Below, in pieces: positions 34,036 to 44,600 of a DNA stretch of 64,000 nucleotides. The stretch is from Accumulibacter sp. (lineage in GTDB: Bacteria > Pseudomonadota > Gammaproteobacteria > Burkholderiales > Rhodocyclaceae): positions 744,001 through 808,000 of the forward strand of contig JACKLW010000005.1 of NCBI GenBank assembly GCA_024235715.1, in the 5' to 3' direction. Both the position numbers and the translations under genes were made by a program. Under the pieces are notes generated by a model. It saw nothing but the letters and a program-made list of their open reading frames with translations. It was not told the origin of the DNA and did no database searches. Positions within the stretch are counted from its first letter, which is position 1. Each line of letters starts with the position of its first letter.

Positions 34036-35403
34036 ATGAGGGTAAAATTGCGAACTGCCTCATTCTACCCCGCCACGCTCGCTCCCCGGATTTCTGCCAT
34101 CTCTGCCACGACCTCCCCCGAGTTGCTCGCTCCTGCAGGCTCGCCGACGATGTTGCGCACGGCACTCGCCTACGGTGCTGACGCGGTCTATGCAGGCCAG
34201 CCACGCTACAGCCTGCGCGTACGCAACAACGCCTTCGGCGACCTCGAGACGCTGGCCGGCGCGATTGCCGAGATGCACGCCGCCGGCAGGAAGCTGTACG
34301 TGGTCAGCAACGTCCTGCCCCACAATCGCAAGGTGCGCAGCTACCTGGCCGACATGGCACCGGTGGTGGCGCTGCGGCCCGACGCACTGATCATGGCCGA
34401 CCCCGGGCTGATCGACATGGTTCGCGAGGCCTGGCCCGAGATGCCGGTGCATCTGTCGGTGCAGGCCAACACGGTCAACTTCGCGGCGGTGCGTTTCTGG
34501 CGCAAGCTGGGTATCGGCCGGATCATCCTGTCGCGCGAACTGTCGCTCGACGAAGTCGCCGAGATTCGCCAGGAATGCCCGGAAATGGAGCTGGAAGTCT
34601 TCGTTCACGGCGCGCTGTGCATTGCCTACTCCGGCCGCTGCCTGCTTTCGGGCTACTTCAACCATCGCGACCCCAATCAAGGCACCTGCACCAACTCGTG
34701 TCGCTGGGATTACAAGCTGCAGCCGGCAGACGGCGAAGCGGCGAACAGGGTCGGCGGCTGCAACTCGCCCGGCACGGGCGCCGCCAGCGGTGAGTGGCTG
34801 CTCGAAGAGAAGGAGCGTCCGGGCGAGCTGATGCCGATCGACGAGGACGAGCACGGTACCTACATCATGAACTCGAAGGATCTCCGCGCCGTCGAGCACA
34901 TCCGCCGCCTGACCGAGATCGGCGTCGATTCGCTGAAGATCGAAGGGCGCACCAAGTCGCCGTACTACGTCGCGCGCACGACGCAGGTCTATCGCCGCGC
35001 CATCGATGATGCCGTTGCCGGCCGCCCTTTCGATCCCGGCCTGCTCGGCGAACTCGACGGCCTCGCCAACCGCGGCTACACGGACGGCTTCTACCAGCGC
35101 CACCACGAGCATGAAATGCAGAACTACCTGCGTGGCCACTCCGAATCGGGGCGCAGCCTCTACGTCGGCGACGTCATCGACTGGCACGCGGGCCGGCAAC
35201 TGGCGCTGATCGACATCAAGAACCGCATGTCGGTCGGCGACCGCCTGGAAATCATCCATCCCTCCGGCAACCGCGTGTTCACCCTGGAACATATGGAAAA
35301 CATCGACGGCGCGGCAATACACGTCGCGCCCGGGAACGGTCACAAAGTGTGGATTCCGCTGCCGGCCGACCTGCCCGGCGCGATGCTGGCGCGCTTCGTC
35401 TGA
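34036..35403 (+). CDS. trhP: tRNA 5-hydroxyuridine modification protein TrhP (peptidase U32 family)
   Basis: 455 residues from ATG 34036, matching the E. coli YegQ/TrhP length and order of motifs: PELLAPAGS, YGADAVYAGQPRYSLRVRNN, HLSVQAN, ILSRELS, the U32 Cys block CIAYSGRCLLSGYFN...CTNSCRW, EDEHGTYIMNSKDLRA and SLKIEGRTKS. The conserved cysteines probably bind an Fe-S cluster. TrhP uses prephenate to install ho5U at the wobble position of certain tRNAs. The N-terminus is about 25 residues longer than usual before PELL, so a TTG start at 34048 is possible. The glycosyltransferase-like gene follows 14 bases later. Confidence 0.93.
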   Translation: MRVKLRTASFYPATLAPRISAISATTSPELLAPAGSPTMLRTALAYGADAVYAGQPRYSLRVRNNAFGDLETLAGAIAEMHAAGRKLYVVSNVLPHNRKVRSYLADMAPVVALRPDALIMADPGLIDMVREAWPEMPVHLSVQANTVNFAAVRFWRKLGIGRIILSRELSLDEVAEIRQECPEMELEVFVHGALCIAYSGRCLLSGYFNHRDPNQGTCTNSCRWDYKLQPADGEAANRVGGCNSPGTGAASGEWLLEEKERPGELMPIDEDEHGTYIMNSKDLRAVEHIRRLTEIGVDSLKIEGRTKSPYYVARTTQVYRRAIDDAVAGRPFDPGLLGELDGLANRGYTDGFYQRHHEHEMQNYLRGHSESGRSLYVGDVIDWHAGRQLALIDIKNRMSVGDRLEIIHPSGNRVFTLEHMENIDGAAIHVAPGNGHKVWIPLPADLPGAMLARFV

Positions 35404-35417
35404 CCGGCCCCTCTGCG

Positions 35418-36515
35418 ATGAACCCGCCAGCACACCTCTTCGTCGATATCTCGGCACACGGCTTCGGCCATCTGGCACAGGCGGCGCCGGTGCTCGACGC
35501 GCTGACCGGTCGCCTGCCGGATCTGCGCCTGACGATCCGCAGCGGCTTGCCAACCGACAAGCTGCAGGCCCGCATATCGGCCCGCTTCAGCCACCTGCAA
35601 GAGAGCAGCGACTTCGGCTATGTGATGCACGATGCCGTCAGCCTCGACCTCGACGCAACGGCGCAGGCCTACCGCCGTCAGCATGCGAGATGGGATGAGC
35701 TGGTCGAGCGCGACGCCCGCCTGTTCAGCGGGCTGCAACCGGACCTGGTGTTCAGCGACGTCGCTTACCTGCCGCTGGCCGGCGCTGCACGCGCCGGCAT
35801 CCCCTCGGTAGCCATGTGCTCGCTGAACTGGGCCGAACTCTTCGCGCATTTCTTCTCCAGTGAGGACTGGGCGGCGACGATTCATCGCCAGATGCTGGAC
35901 GCCTACCAGAGCGCCGAATGCTTCCTGCGCGTGACACCGGGAATGGCCATGGCCGACCTGCCGCGCCTGCGCCCGGTCGGCCCGATCGCCGCACGGGGCA
36001 GTGACTGTCGGCAGGCGCTGCGCGCGCAGCTCGGCTGTCGCGACGACGAGCGACTGGTGCTGGTCGCCTTCGGCGGCGTCAACAAGCAACTGCCGATTGC
36101 AGACTGGCCGACGACCGAAGGCATACGCTGGCTGATTCCGCAGGCCTGGCAGGTCGAGCATCCGGGCGTCAGCGATTTCGAGTCTCTCGGACGATCGATC
36201 ACCGATGTGCTGCGCTCGGTCGACGCGGTGCTCACCAAACCCGGCTATGGCACCTTCGCCGAAGCGGCCTGCAACGGCACGCCGCTGCTTTACCTGCGCC
36301 GCGAAGACTGGCCGGAGCAGGATTTCCTGATCGACTGGCTGCAAACGCACGGCCGCTGCAGAGAAGTCAGCGATGCCGACCTGCTTTCCGGTCGCCTGCA
36401 GGCTGCCCTTGCGGCCTTGTGGAACCAGGCTGCTGCGCAGATTCCGCAGCCGTCGGGTGCGGAAGAGGCGGCAGCGGTACTGCTAGCCCGGCTCGCGGGG
36501 ACCGCCACAAGGTAG
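35418..36515 (+). CDS. MurG-like GT-B glycosyltransferase family protein
   Basis: 365 residues from ATG 35418 (an upstream in-frame ATG at 35349 would overlap trhP). The N-terminal FVDISAHGFGHLAQAAPVL is a Gly-rich loop of the GT-B kind. The C-terminal DAVLTKPGYGTFAEAACNGT is the donor-binding segment of GT28/MurG-like and L-arabinokinase-associated proteins. No membrane segment is visible. The sugar donor and acceptor are unknown. It is probably co-transcribed with trhP given the 14-base gap. Confidence 0.72.
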   Translation: MNPPAHLFVDISAHGFGHLAQAAPVLDALTGRLPDLRLTIRSGLPTDKLQARISARFSHLQESSDFGYVMHDAVSLDLDATAQAYRRQHARWDELVERDARLFSGLQPDLVFSDVAYLPLAGAARAGIPSVAMCSLNWAELFAHFFSSEDWAATIHRQMLDAYQSAECFLRVTPGMAMADLPRLRPVGPIAARGSDCRQALRAQLGCRDDERLVLVAFGGVNKQLPIADWPTTEGIRWLIPQAWQVEHPGVSDFESLGRSITDVLRSVDAVLTKPGYGTFAEAACNGTPLLYLRREDWPEQDFLIDWLQTHGRCREVSDADLLSGRLQAALAALWNQAAAQIPQPSGAEEAAAVLLARLAGTATR

Positions 36516-36555
36516 CCGTCCGGCCGAACCCTGGCCCCGGCTGCGATGGCCCGGC

Positions 36556-37071
36556 TCAGCGATTGCCGCCGCGGTAACCATTGTTGCCGCCGCCATCGTA
36601 GCCATAGTGCCGCCCGCGAAGCTCGTCCCTGAGTTCATGACTGTAGCGATGGCGCTCGTCGCGGCGATAGTGATGGCCATGGTCGTGGCGATATTGCCGA
36701 CGATATTCCACACGGCGATAGGACTGCCGTTGGCGATGGTACGGAACGTACTCACGCTGGTACCAGCTGTTCTGCACAAAATAGACCGGCTGTCCGCAGG
36801 CGTTGTAATTGCGGCAGTGCCTGCCCCAGTGCCTGGCGTGGCCGGGGGGCACATTCAGGTAGATCGGCGCGCGCCTCACCGCGACCCGCTCGACGATGAC
36901 CGGCTGCGGGTAGACCACCTGCGGCGGCGGATAGCCGCCGATGTCGATGCGACCATAGAATCCGGGCTGGCCGATGCTGACCGATACGCCAACGTCGGCT
37001 GCAAGCGCCGGTCCTGCGCTGGCGATCAGCAGGGCGGCGGCGAAAAACAGCTGTTTGAATGGATCTTTCAT
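36556..37071 (-). CDS. Exported His/Arg/Tyr-rich protein
   Basis: 171 residues. A clear signal peptide (about residues 1-24, ending GPALA-AD) is followed by a short beta-like region with Pro/Tyr (GGYPPPQVVYPQPVIVERV) and a C-terminal half extremely rich in His, Arg, Tyr and Gly (for example RHDHGHHYRRDERHRYSHE). Two Cys residues flank a short segment (CRNYNAC). It should be periplasmic or outer-membrane associated. The His/Tyr-rich tail could bind metals or surfaces, but no family function is known to me. GT-like and kinase genes flank it on either side. Confidence 0.78.
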   Translation of the reverse strand: MKDPFKQLFFAAALLIASAGPALAADVGVSVSIGQPGFYGRIDIGGYPPPQVVYPQPVIVERVAVRRAPIYLNVPPGHARHWGRHCRNYNACGQPVYFVQNSWYQREYVPYHRQRQSYRRVEYRRQYRHDHGHHYRRDERHRYSHELRDELRGRHYGYDGGGNNGYRGGNR

Positions 37072-37158
37072 ACGGGTCCCGTTTCTGTCCTTACCCGCAG
37101 CTAACGCGCGCGCCCCCTGTCGCGATGACCGCCCGGGTGCCCGGTGGCTGCGGCTGCG

Positions 37159-38646
37159 TCAATGCGCCGTCAGCCCCGCCCCGCGATCGCCCGTCCAGAA
37201 GCGCAGCGTGGTCGCCGGCAGGTCGGCCCAGAGCCCCACCAGGTCGGCAGTCGACAGGTGCGCGCCGACCGCACGCGAGTCCGCCCAGGTCCATGGGCGC
37301 CACAGCAGACCGCGGAGAAACTGCGCGGCACCGTGGCGGACGAGCACGCCATCCATCGCCTTCTGCTCGGAAACGTCGGCCACGACGCCCGACAGGGTCA
37401 GCAGGGCCTTGCGGAAGAGAGCGACTTCCTCCGGAAAGCGCACCGCCGAGGTCGACGCCAGCTTGTCCATCAGCGACGTCATCCAGTCGAAGCCGGGAAA
37501 ACAGCCACAACGCACCTGCCGAATCGCCTCGCTTACCGCGCCCTGCACGCGCGCCTCGTCGAGCGGCTGGCCGAGCGCCGAGATTGCCCCGCACACACGC
37601 CTCTCGTTGAGCGTCACGGCACCCAGGACCAGTTGCACGACCGCCTCGCACTGCGGCTTCGTCAGGCGCGTGGTGAGCGCCCAGTCGATGATCGCCAGCC
37701 GGCCGTCCGGTGTCGCCAGGAGGTTGCCGGCGTGCGGGTCGGCATGAAACATGGCGCCCGCCTCGTCACTGCCCCAGAAGGGCTGCGCCAGCAAGGCCCT
37801 GATCAGCCGATCCGCTCGCCGGCGCATTTCCCCGGCTGGCAGATCCTGGTGCGTCACCTTGCAGCCATCGACCCTTTCCATCGCCGTCACGAACGGCGTG
37901 CAGAAGGGCAGGAGACGCGGGATGAGGATGTCCGGTGAGCGTGCATACAGGTCGGCCGCCTGCCGCAGGTGGGCCTGTTCCTGGTCGAGGCGAACTTCGT
38001 TGGCGAGCAGGCGAGCGACCGTTTCCAGCGTGTTGCCGTAGTCCAGCACCGGCAGGCCGTGACAAGCGCAGCGTTCCTCCAGAAACGTCCCGAGCGCTGG
38101 CCAGATGGCGAGCTCTTCCTCCAGCCTGTCCTGCACCCCCGGCCGGAGAACCTTGAAGACACCGCGCTGCGGCGCTGTGTCCTTCGCCTGGCGCCAGACG
38201 AAAGGCACGACGACGGCCACGCTGCCTTCGGCCAGGGTCCTCCGCCCGACTTGCAGACCGGCGACTCGCCCGACCTCGCGATCGAGCAGCGGCCGTACCG
38301 CCGCCAGCGAATCGGTCGCTGCCAGCGTCTCGAGTTCCTGCAAACGCTGGCGCAAATCGATCGACAGGCGCCGGTCATGGGCTACCACCTGCCCCAGCTT
38401 GTGCAGGGTCGGGCAGAGACGAAACAGGCCGAGCACACGCTGTTCACGGCTGGCGGTACCCGGCAGTGCGAGTTGCGCCGCGACAATGGCCTGCTGGCGC
38501 AGGGGTGAGAGCCGCTGCAGGAAGAAAGACAGGCCGTCGGCGACCAGGGGACGATATTCTGCGTAGTTCGCCGGCAACAACTCGCTGAGCTGCAGCAGCA
38601 TTGCCAGCGGGCCGCTGCGGTGGTCGATGGGGGATTCGGGGATCAT
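37159..38646 (-). CDS. ABC1/UbiB-family atypical protein kinase-like protein
   Basis: 495 residues from ATG 38646; the frame is open further upstream but that part is not credible. Family features: KLGQ at 83-86 (the KxGQ motif), Lys165 in FKVLRPGV, HADPHAGN at 301-308, and the metal-binding Asp321 in LAIIDWAL. UbiB-like proteins are linked to ubiquinone biosynthesis and lipid handling. No C-terminal membrane helices are evident, so this is a divergent ABC1 member rather than UbiB itself. It stands alone in its orientation with an esterase gene upstream. Confidence 0.85.
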   Translation of the reverse strand: MIPESPIDHRSGPLAMLLQLSELLPANYAEYRPLVADGLSFFLQRLSPLRQQAIVAAQLALPGTASREQRVLGLFRLCPTLHKLGQVVAHDRRLSIDLRQRLQELETLAATDSLAAVRPLLDREVGRVAGLQVGRRTLAEGSVAVVVPFVWRQAKDTAPQRGVFKVLRPGVQDRLEEELAIWPALGTFLEERCACHGLPVLDYGNTLETVARLLANEVRLDQEQAHLRQAADLYARSPDILIPRLLPFCTPFVTAMERVDGCKVTHQDLPAGEMRRRADRLIRALLAQPFWGSDEAGAMFHADPHAGNLLATPDGRLAIIDWALTTRLTKPQCEAVVQLVLGAVTLNERRVCGAISALGQPLDEARVQGAVSEAIRQVRCGCFPGFDWMTSLMDKLASTSAVRFPEEVALFRKALLTLSGVVADVSEQKAMDGVLVRHGAAQFLRGLLWRPWTWADSRAVGAHLSTADLVGLWADLPATTLRFWTGDRGAGLTAH

Positions 38647-38740
38647 GGGAGTGAGAGCTGGCGCGCGGGCGCAGCAGGAACTGACGAGTAAGGAGACAAA
38701 CGCATTGTAGACCGTAGACCGAATCGGCCCAAAGTAACGC

Positions 38741-39715
38741 CTACGCGCCCGCGTCGCCCCATCCGGTGCGCCGTCCCACGAAGCGCGCGATGTGATCGAT
38801 CGCCGAAGTCGCTTCGGGAAGAAACGCGGCGACCTGGAACGTGTGCGGCACCTCCGGCCAGATCTCGAGTTCGACGTCCACGCCGGCCGCATGCGCCTTG
38901 TCGGCGGCACGAACCGCTTCGTCACGCAGCATTTCGCTGCTCCCCGCCTGCAGGAACAACGGCGGAAAGCCGCGGAAATCGGCGAACAGCGGCGACACTT
39001 CGGGATCGATGTATTGCTGCGGCGATTGCACATAACATCGTCGCAGGACCAGCAGCGTGCGCAACTGCAGTACCGGGTCCAGTCCGTCGTAATCGGCCAT
39101 GCTCGGGCTGGTCATCGTGCAGTCGAGCGCCGGTGAGAGCAGCACGGCGCAACTCGGCAAGGCCTCGCCGGCCGCCCGAACCCGCTGCAGTGTCACCAGT
39201 GCCAGGTTTCCACCCGCCGAATCACCGGCAAGCACGATGTTCCGGGGATCCAGCCCCTGTGCAATCAGCGCCCGATAGGCGCGATGGCAATCGTCCGGCG
39301 CCGCCGGGAACGGGTACTCGGGCGCCAGTCGATAGTCGGGGATCAGGGCGCGCGCACCGAGGCGCCGGCAAAGGCGCGAAACCAGCGCGGCGTGCGCGTT
39401 CGGGAAGCGGAAGGCGAACGAGCCGCCGTGCAGGTAAAGAATGACGCGCTCATGGCGGCTCTCGGGAAGCGTGACCCACTCGGCCGGCACGCCGCCGCAG
39501 TCGACCGGCGTGCGCAGCACTTCACGCGCTACCTGGAAATAGCGGGCGTCGATCTCCTCGTACGCGCGCCGCAACACCGCGACGTCCGATTCCTGGGAGA
39601 CGCGCCGGCGCGCACTCAGCCGCAGCAGGGCGTTCAGCGCGCGCGTCTGCCAACTGGGGCGCAGTTCGATGGTGTGCCGGTAATCCGCAGGTTTATCCAT
39701 GGGCGTCGAATCCAT
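38741..39715 (-). CDS. Alpha/beta hydrolase, hormone-sensitive-lipase (fold-3) family
   Basis: 324 residues. The oxyanion-hole motif is HGGSF (96-100), the nucleophile is Ser166 in GDSAGGN, an acidic residue lies in the usual C-terminal position, and the catalytic His is in VPHTFQV near residue 290. It should hydrolyse short-chain carboxylic esters in the cytoplasm; no signal peptide is seen. The natural substrate is unknown. An ATG six codons in is an alternative start. The gap to the downstream kinase gene is about 95 bases. Confidence 0.9.
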   Translation of the reverse strand: MDSTPMDKPADYRHTIELRPSWQTRALNALLRLSARRRVSQESDVAVLRRAYEEIDARYFQVAREVLRTPVDCGGVPAEWVTLPESRHERVILYLHGGSFAFRFPNAHAALVSRLCRRLGARALIPDYRLAPEYPFPAAPDDCHRAYRALIAQGLDPRNIVLAGDSAGGNLALVTLQRVRAAGEALPSCAVLLSPALDCTMTSPSMADYDGLDPVLQLRTLLVLRRCYVQSPQQYIDPEVSPLFADFRGFPPLFLQAGSSEMLRDEAVRAADKAHAAGVDVELEIWPEVPHTFQVAAFLPEATSAIDHIARFVGRRTGWGDAGA

Positions 39716-39877
39716 GCACAGCCTACGCGCATTTACCTTCCCGCGCAGGTGCGTGTGATCGAAAACAGGGACTGAAAAGAGCAGAACGAGGGAAACGGCG
39801 AAAGCGGGTACAGTTGCGTCCTACGGGGGAGATGACGTCCACCAAGCACATGTCCGATGCAGAAAGGAAGGTATCCG

Positions 39878-40366
39878 ATGAAACTCAAAACCCTGGTCGC
39901 AATCGCAGCACTGGTGCCCTTGAGCACGACCGTCCTCGGCTCGCCGTTGACGCTCTCCGCAGCCGACGAAGCGGCTGCCTTCAAGGCCGCCGGCTTCACG
40001 CTCAAGGACAAGCGCTGGCAGGCCTGCGACGACCCGACGCCCGGCTACACGCCCGGTGCGATCAGCGAGGTCCGCGACCTCAATGGCGATGGCCAACCAG
40101 AGGCGGTGATCACCGAAGGCGGCACGTTCTGCCATGGCAATACCGGCGTCGGCTACAGCCTGGTCAGCAAACAGGCCAACGGCAGCTGGAAACTCGTCAC
40201 CAGCGGCACCGGCATCATCACCTTCCTGAGCACCACGGGCGTTGGCGGCTGGCCGGACATCGAGATCGGCGGACCTGGCTTCTGCTTCCCGGTCGAGCGC
40301 TGGAACGGCCGCAAGTATGCACTGCAGCGGCATCAATACGAGGGCAAACCCTGCCGCCGCAAATAG
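39878..40366 (+). CDS. Exported protein with FG-GAP/EF-like Asp loop
   Basis: 162 residues. ATG 39878 is chosen over 39857 because AAAGGAAG lies 7 bases upstream and a normal signal peptide then follows (MKLKTLVAIAALVPLSTTVLG). The mature part contains DLNGDGQPEAVITEGG, a calcium-binding-like Asp loop common in FG-GAP/VCBS segments, and three Cys residues (CDD, FCHG, FCFP) that may pair. It should be periplasmic. Function unknown. Confidence 0.8.
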   Translation: MKLKTLVAIAALVPLSTTVLGSPLTLSAADEAAAFKAAGFTLKDKRWQACDDPTPGYTPGAISEVRDLNGDGQPEAVITEGGTFCHGNTGVGYSLVSKQANGSWKLVTSGTGIITFLSTTGVGGWPDIEIGGPGFCFPVERWNGRKYALQRHQYEGKPCRRK

Positions 40367-40416
40367 CTGGATACACGCGCAGCAAGCCGGAACAGCGGTC
40401 GGCGCGGCAATGCGGG

Positions 40417-41472
40417 TCAGTGCTTGAAACGCTCCTCGGCGATGGCGTCGGCGACCTCGCCGGTGGGCCGTGCTTCCTTGTCGGCGCGCTCGAAAATCTC
40501 CAGAAGGGTGTCGTGAATGCCTTCCAGGTGCGGCAGCAGGGCGGCACGATCAAAGCCGATACGCTCGTGATAGATGTCGATGATGCCGCCGGCGTTGATC
40601 ACGTAGTCCGGCGCGTAGAGAATGCCGCGCCGCATCAGTTCGCTGCCGTGGCGGACCTCGGCGAGCTGGTTGTTGGCGGCGCCGGCGACGATGCTGGCGC
40701 GCAGTTGCGGGATCGTCTCGTCATTGAGGACGGCGCCCATTGCACAGGGCGCGAAGACGTCCACCTCGGCGGCGTAGATCGCTTCCGGTGACAGTGCGCT
40801 GGCGCCGAGTTCCTGGCGCGCGCGCACCAGGTTCTCTTCGTGGATGTCGGCCACCCACAGTTCTGCGCCAGCTTCGCCGAGCTGACGCGCGAGGTCGAAA
40901 CCGACGTTGCCGACGCCCTGGATGGCCACCCGCAAGCCGTCGAGCGAATCGCGTCCGAGCTTGCGCCTGACCGCCGCCTTGATGCCGAAGAAGACGCCGT
41001 AGGCGGTGGCCGGCGAGGGATCGCCGCTGCGCATGCCGTCGCCGTCGTCCGAGGGCTTGTCGATGATGCCGGCGACGTGCGGCGTGCGCCCGGCCAGGTA
41101 CTTCATGTCGGCGACGCTGGTGCCCGAGTCCTCGGCGGCGATGTAGCGGCCACCGAGGTCATTGAGCGCCCGCGCAAAGGCGTCGAGCAGGGCGGGCGTC
41201 TTGTCGGTACGCGGGTTGCCGATGATCACCGATTTGCCGCCGCCGAGTCTGAGGCCGGCCAGGGCCGACTTGTAGGTCATCCCGCGCGACAGGCGCAGCA
41301 CGTCGCGGATGGCGTCGTCCTCGGTGGCATAGTGCCACATGCGGCAACCGCCGAGGGCCGGGCCGAGGTGGGAATTGTGGACCGCGATGATGGCTTTCAG
41401 ACCGCTCGCGTCGTCGCTGCAGAAAACCACTTGTTCGTGATCGGCAAAATCACGTTGGGAAAAGACGGACAT
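40417..41472 (-). CDS. Leucine/valine/phenylalanine dehydrogenase (Glu/Leu/Phe/Val dehydrogenase family)
   Basis: 351 residues from ATG 41472, the leucine-dehydrogenase size. It has [10 protein letters not shown], Lys68 in MTYKSA, the catalytic Lys80 in [11 protein letters not shown], the NAD-binding [28 protein letters not shown] and NAGG. It deaminates branched-chain or aromatic amino acids to 2-oxo acids with NAD. The adjacent upstream gene on the same strand encodes an indolepyruvate-type 2-oxoacid oxidoreductase that could take those 2-oxo acids further, so the two probably form one catabolic route. Confidence 0.9.
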   Translation of the reverse strand: MSVFSQRDFADHEQVVFCSDDASGLKAIIAVHNSHLGPALGGCRMWHYATEDDAIRDVLRLSRGMTYKSALAGLRLGGGKSVIIGNPRTDKTPALLDAFARALNDLGGRYIAAEDSGTSVADMKYLAGRTPHVAGIIDKPSDDGDGMRSGDPSPATAYGVFFGIKAAVRRKLGRDSLDGLRVAIQGVGNVGFDLARQLGEAGAELWVADIHEENLVRARQELGASALSPEAIYAAEVDVFAPCAMGAVLNDETIPQLRASIVAGAANNQLAEVRHGSELMRRGILYAPDYVINAGGIIDIYHERIGFDRAALLPHLEGIHDTLLEIFERADKEARPTGEVADAIAEERFKH

Positions 41473-41602
41473 GGCAAATTCCTTCGCTGCTAATGAGGGA
41501 TGCAGCAGGCCCGCCGCCATCTCTTGTGGCGACTTGAGCGGGGATGCTGCGGCTTAAACGAACGACCCGAACGACCCGAATGACTGCGCGAACGACCCCG
41601 GA

Positions 41603-44600
41603 TCAGGCGGGTGCCTTGCTGCTCGGGATGTGGTGCAGGATCTGTGTCTCACCAGATGTTTTCTCGCCGTTGAAACGCGCCAGCAAGGTCTGCTGCTGCA
41701 GACGGGCGTGCTGCACGTAGCGTTCGCGGACATGGCCAAAGCCACGCATCTGCTCGGGCAGGCTGGCCAGTTCGACCGCCACTTCATGGTTGCCGGCCTC
41801 GAGGCCGGCGAGCAGGGTATCGATCAGCGCCTCGTAGTCGGCGATCAGTTGCCGGTCGAGTTGGCGCTCGGCGCTGCGTCCGAAGACATCGAGGGCGCCG
41901 CCGCGCAGGTGTTTGAGGCGCGCCAGCATGCGCATCGCCTTGAGCATCCACGGGCCGTAGCGGCGCTTCCTGAGCTCCCCGGTCGTCGCGTCCGTGGCGG
42001 CAAGCAGCGGCGGGGCGAGATGGAAGACCAGCCTGTAGTCGCCTTCGAACTGCGCCTCGACGCCCTTCAGGAAATTGCCGTCGGTGTACAGGCGCGCCAC
42101 TTCATACTCGTCCTTGTAGGCCAGCAGCTTGTAGTAGGCGCGGGCGACGGCTTCGCCGAGCAGGGAGATGCCGGGCGCCAGCGCTTCTTCGGCAGCCCGG
42201 ACGCGCCCGACCAGTGCCAGGTAACGCTGCGCGTAGGCGGCGTCCTGGTAGGCGGTGAGCTGCTCCTGGCGACGGGCGATCAGTTCGTCGACACTGGTGG
42301 ACAGGCGGTGGTGATCGGGCACATGCGCCGGCTGCGCCGCCTCGAGCACCGTGGCCATATCGACCGCCGCGACGCGGCCCCACTGGAACGCCGTGGTGTT
42401 GGAAGCCACCGCCGTGGCGTTGATCTCGATGGCGCGCAGGATGGCCTGGCGCGACAGCGGCACCAGGCCTTTCTGCCAGGCGAAGCCGAGCATGAACAGG
42501 TTGGTGGCGATGGCGTCGCCCATGATCGCCGTCGCCAGCCGCGATGCCTCGAGGAAGTCGGCACTCTCGGCACCGACGGCGTCGGCAATGCGCGCTTCCA
42601 TGCCGTCCTGCGGAAACTGCGGATCCGGGTTGGCGACGACGTCGCCGCTGCGCGCCTGCGCGGCAAAGCCGCGCACGAAATCGCTGGTCGTGCTCTGGTC
42701 ACGATTGATGACCACACGCGTGAGACCGGCACGCATCTTGGCGATCGACTCGTCGCTGGCGGTCACCACCAGGTCGCAGCCGATCACCGCATTGGCCTCG
42801 CCGGCCGCCACGCGCGCCGCGTAGAGCTGCGCCTGCGTATCGGCGATGCGCACATGCGACCACACCGCGCCGCCTTTCTGCGCCAGCCCGGCCATGTCGA
42901 GCACCAGCACGCCCTTGCCTTCGAGGTGTGCGGCCATTCCCAGCAGCGCGCCGATGGTCACCACGCCGGTGCCACCGACGCCGGTGACCAGCATGCCCCA
43001 GGGCTCGGCCGTGCTCGGCAGCGCCGGCTCGGGGAGTTGTGCGAACAGCCCCTCGCCCGGCGTCGCCGCCTTGCCTTTGCGCAGCGCGCCACCTTCGACG
43101 GTGACGAAACTCGGGCAGAAGCCCCTGATGCACGAGAAGTCCTTGTTGCAGGCCGACTGGTCGATGGACCGCTTGCGACCGAATTCGGTCTCGACGGCGA
43201 CCACCGACATGCAGTTGGATTTCTCGGAGCAGTCGCCGCAGCCTTCGCAGACGAGATCGTTGATCAGCACCCGCCGGGCGGGATCCGGGAACTTGCCGCG
43301 CTTGCGGCGGCGGCGCTTCTCGGCGGCACAGGTCTGGTCGTAGATGATCGCGGTCGTCCCCGGCACGCTGCGCAGTTCGCGTTGCACGGCATCCAGTTCG
43401 TCGCGATGACGTACCGGCGTGCCCTTCGGCAGGCCGACATCGGCGCTGTATTTTTCCGGTTCGTCGGTGACCACGACGATGCGCCTGACGCCTTCGGCGG
43501 CGATCTGCCGGCCGATGATCGGCACACTCAGCGGACCGTCGTGCGGCTGCCCGCCGGTCATCGCGACGGCGTCGTTGTAGAGGATCTTGTAGGTGATATT
43601 CACCCCGGCGGCGATCGACTGGCGGATCGCCAGCAGCCCGGAGTGGAAATAGGTGCCGTCGCCGAGGTTGGCGAAGACGTGCCGGGTGCCGGTGAACGGC
43701 GACTGCCCGACCCAGGCCACCCCCTCGCCGCCCATCTGGCAGAAGGTCTTCGTCGATTCGGGCGAGATCCAGGTGGCCATGTAGTGGCAACCGATCCCGG
43801 CCAGCGCGCGCGAGCCTTCCGGAACCCTGGTCGAGGTGTTGTGCGGACAGCCCGAGCAGTAGTGCGGAATGCGGGCGATGGCGCGGTTCGGCCTGGCCAG
43901 CGCGGCTTCCTTTTCTTCGAGGAAGGCGAGACGCGCGGCGACACGCTCGGAGGTGTAGTAGATGGCGATGCGCGACGCGATGACACGGGCGATCATCGCC
44001 GGAGTCAGCTCGCCGGCGGCGGGCAGCAGCCATTCCGAGTGCGGCAGCGACCATTCGCCCTTCTCGTCGAACTTGCCGATCACCCGCGGGCGCGCCGACT
44101 CGCTCCAGTTGTACAGTTCTTCCTTCAACTGGTACTCGAGGAACTGGCGCTTCTCCTCGATCACCAGGATCTCCTCCAGCCCTTCGGCGAAGTGGCGGAC
44201 GCCTTCGGCCTCGAGCGGCCAGACCATGCCCACCTTGTACAGGCGCAGGCCGATCCTGGCCGCCGTGGCGTCGTCTATACCCAGGTCATCGAGCGCCTGG
44301 CGCACGTCGAGGTAGCTCTTGCCGCTGGTGACGATGCCCAGGCGCGCGTTCGGGCTGTCGATCACCACCCGGTTCAGGTGATTGGCGCGGCAATAGGCGA
44401 GCGCGGCGTAGAGCTTGTGATGCAGCAGGCGCTTTTCCTGCACCAGCGGCGGATCTGGCCAGCGCAGGTTGAGACCGTCGGCGGGCAGCGGAAAATCGCC
44501 GGGGATGATCGTTTCGACGGCGAAGGGGTCGATATTCACCGACGCCGAGGTCTCGACGGTGTCGGCCAGCGCCTTGAATGCCACCCAGCAACCCGAGTAG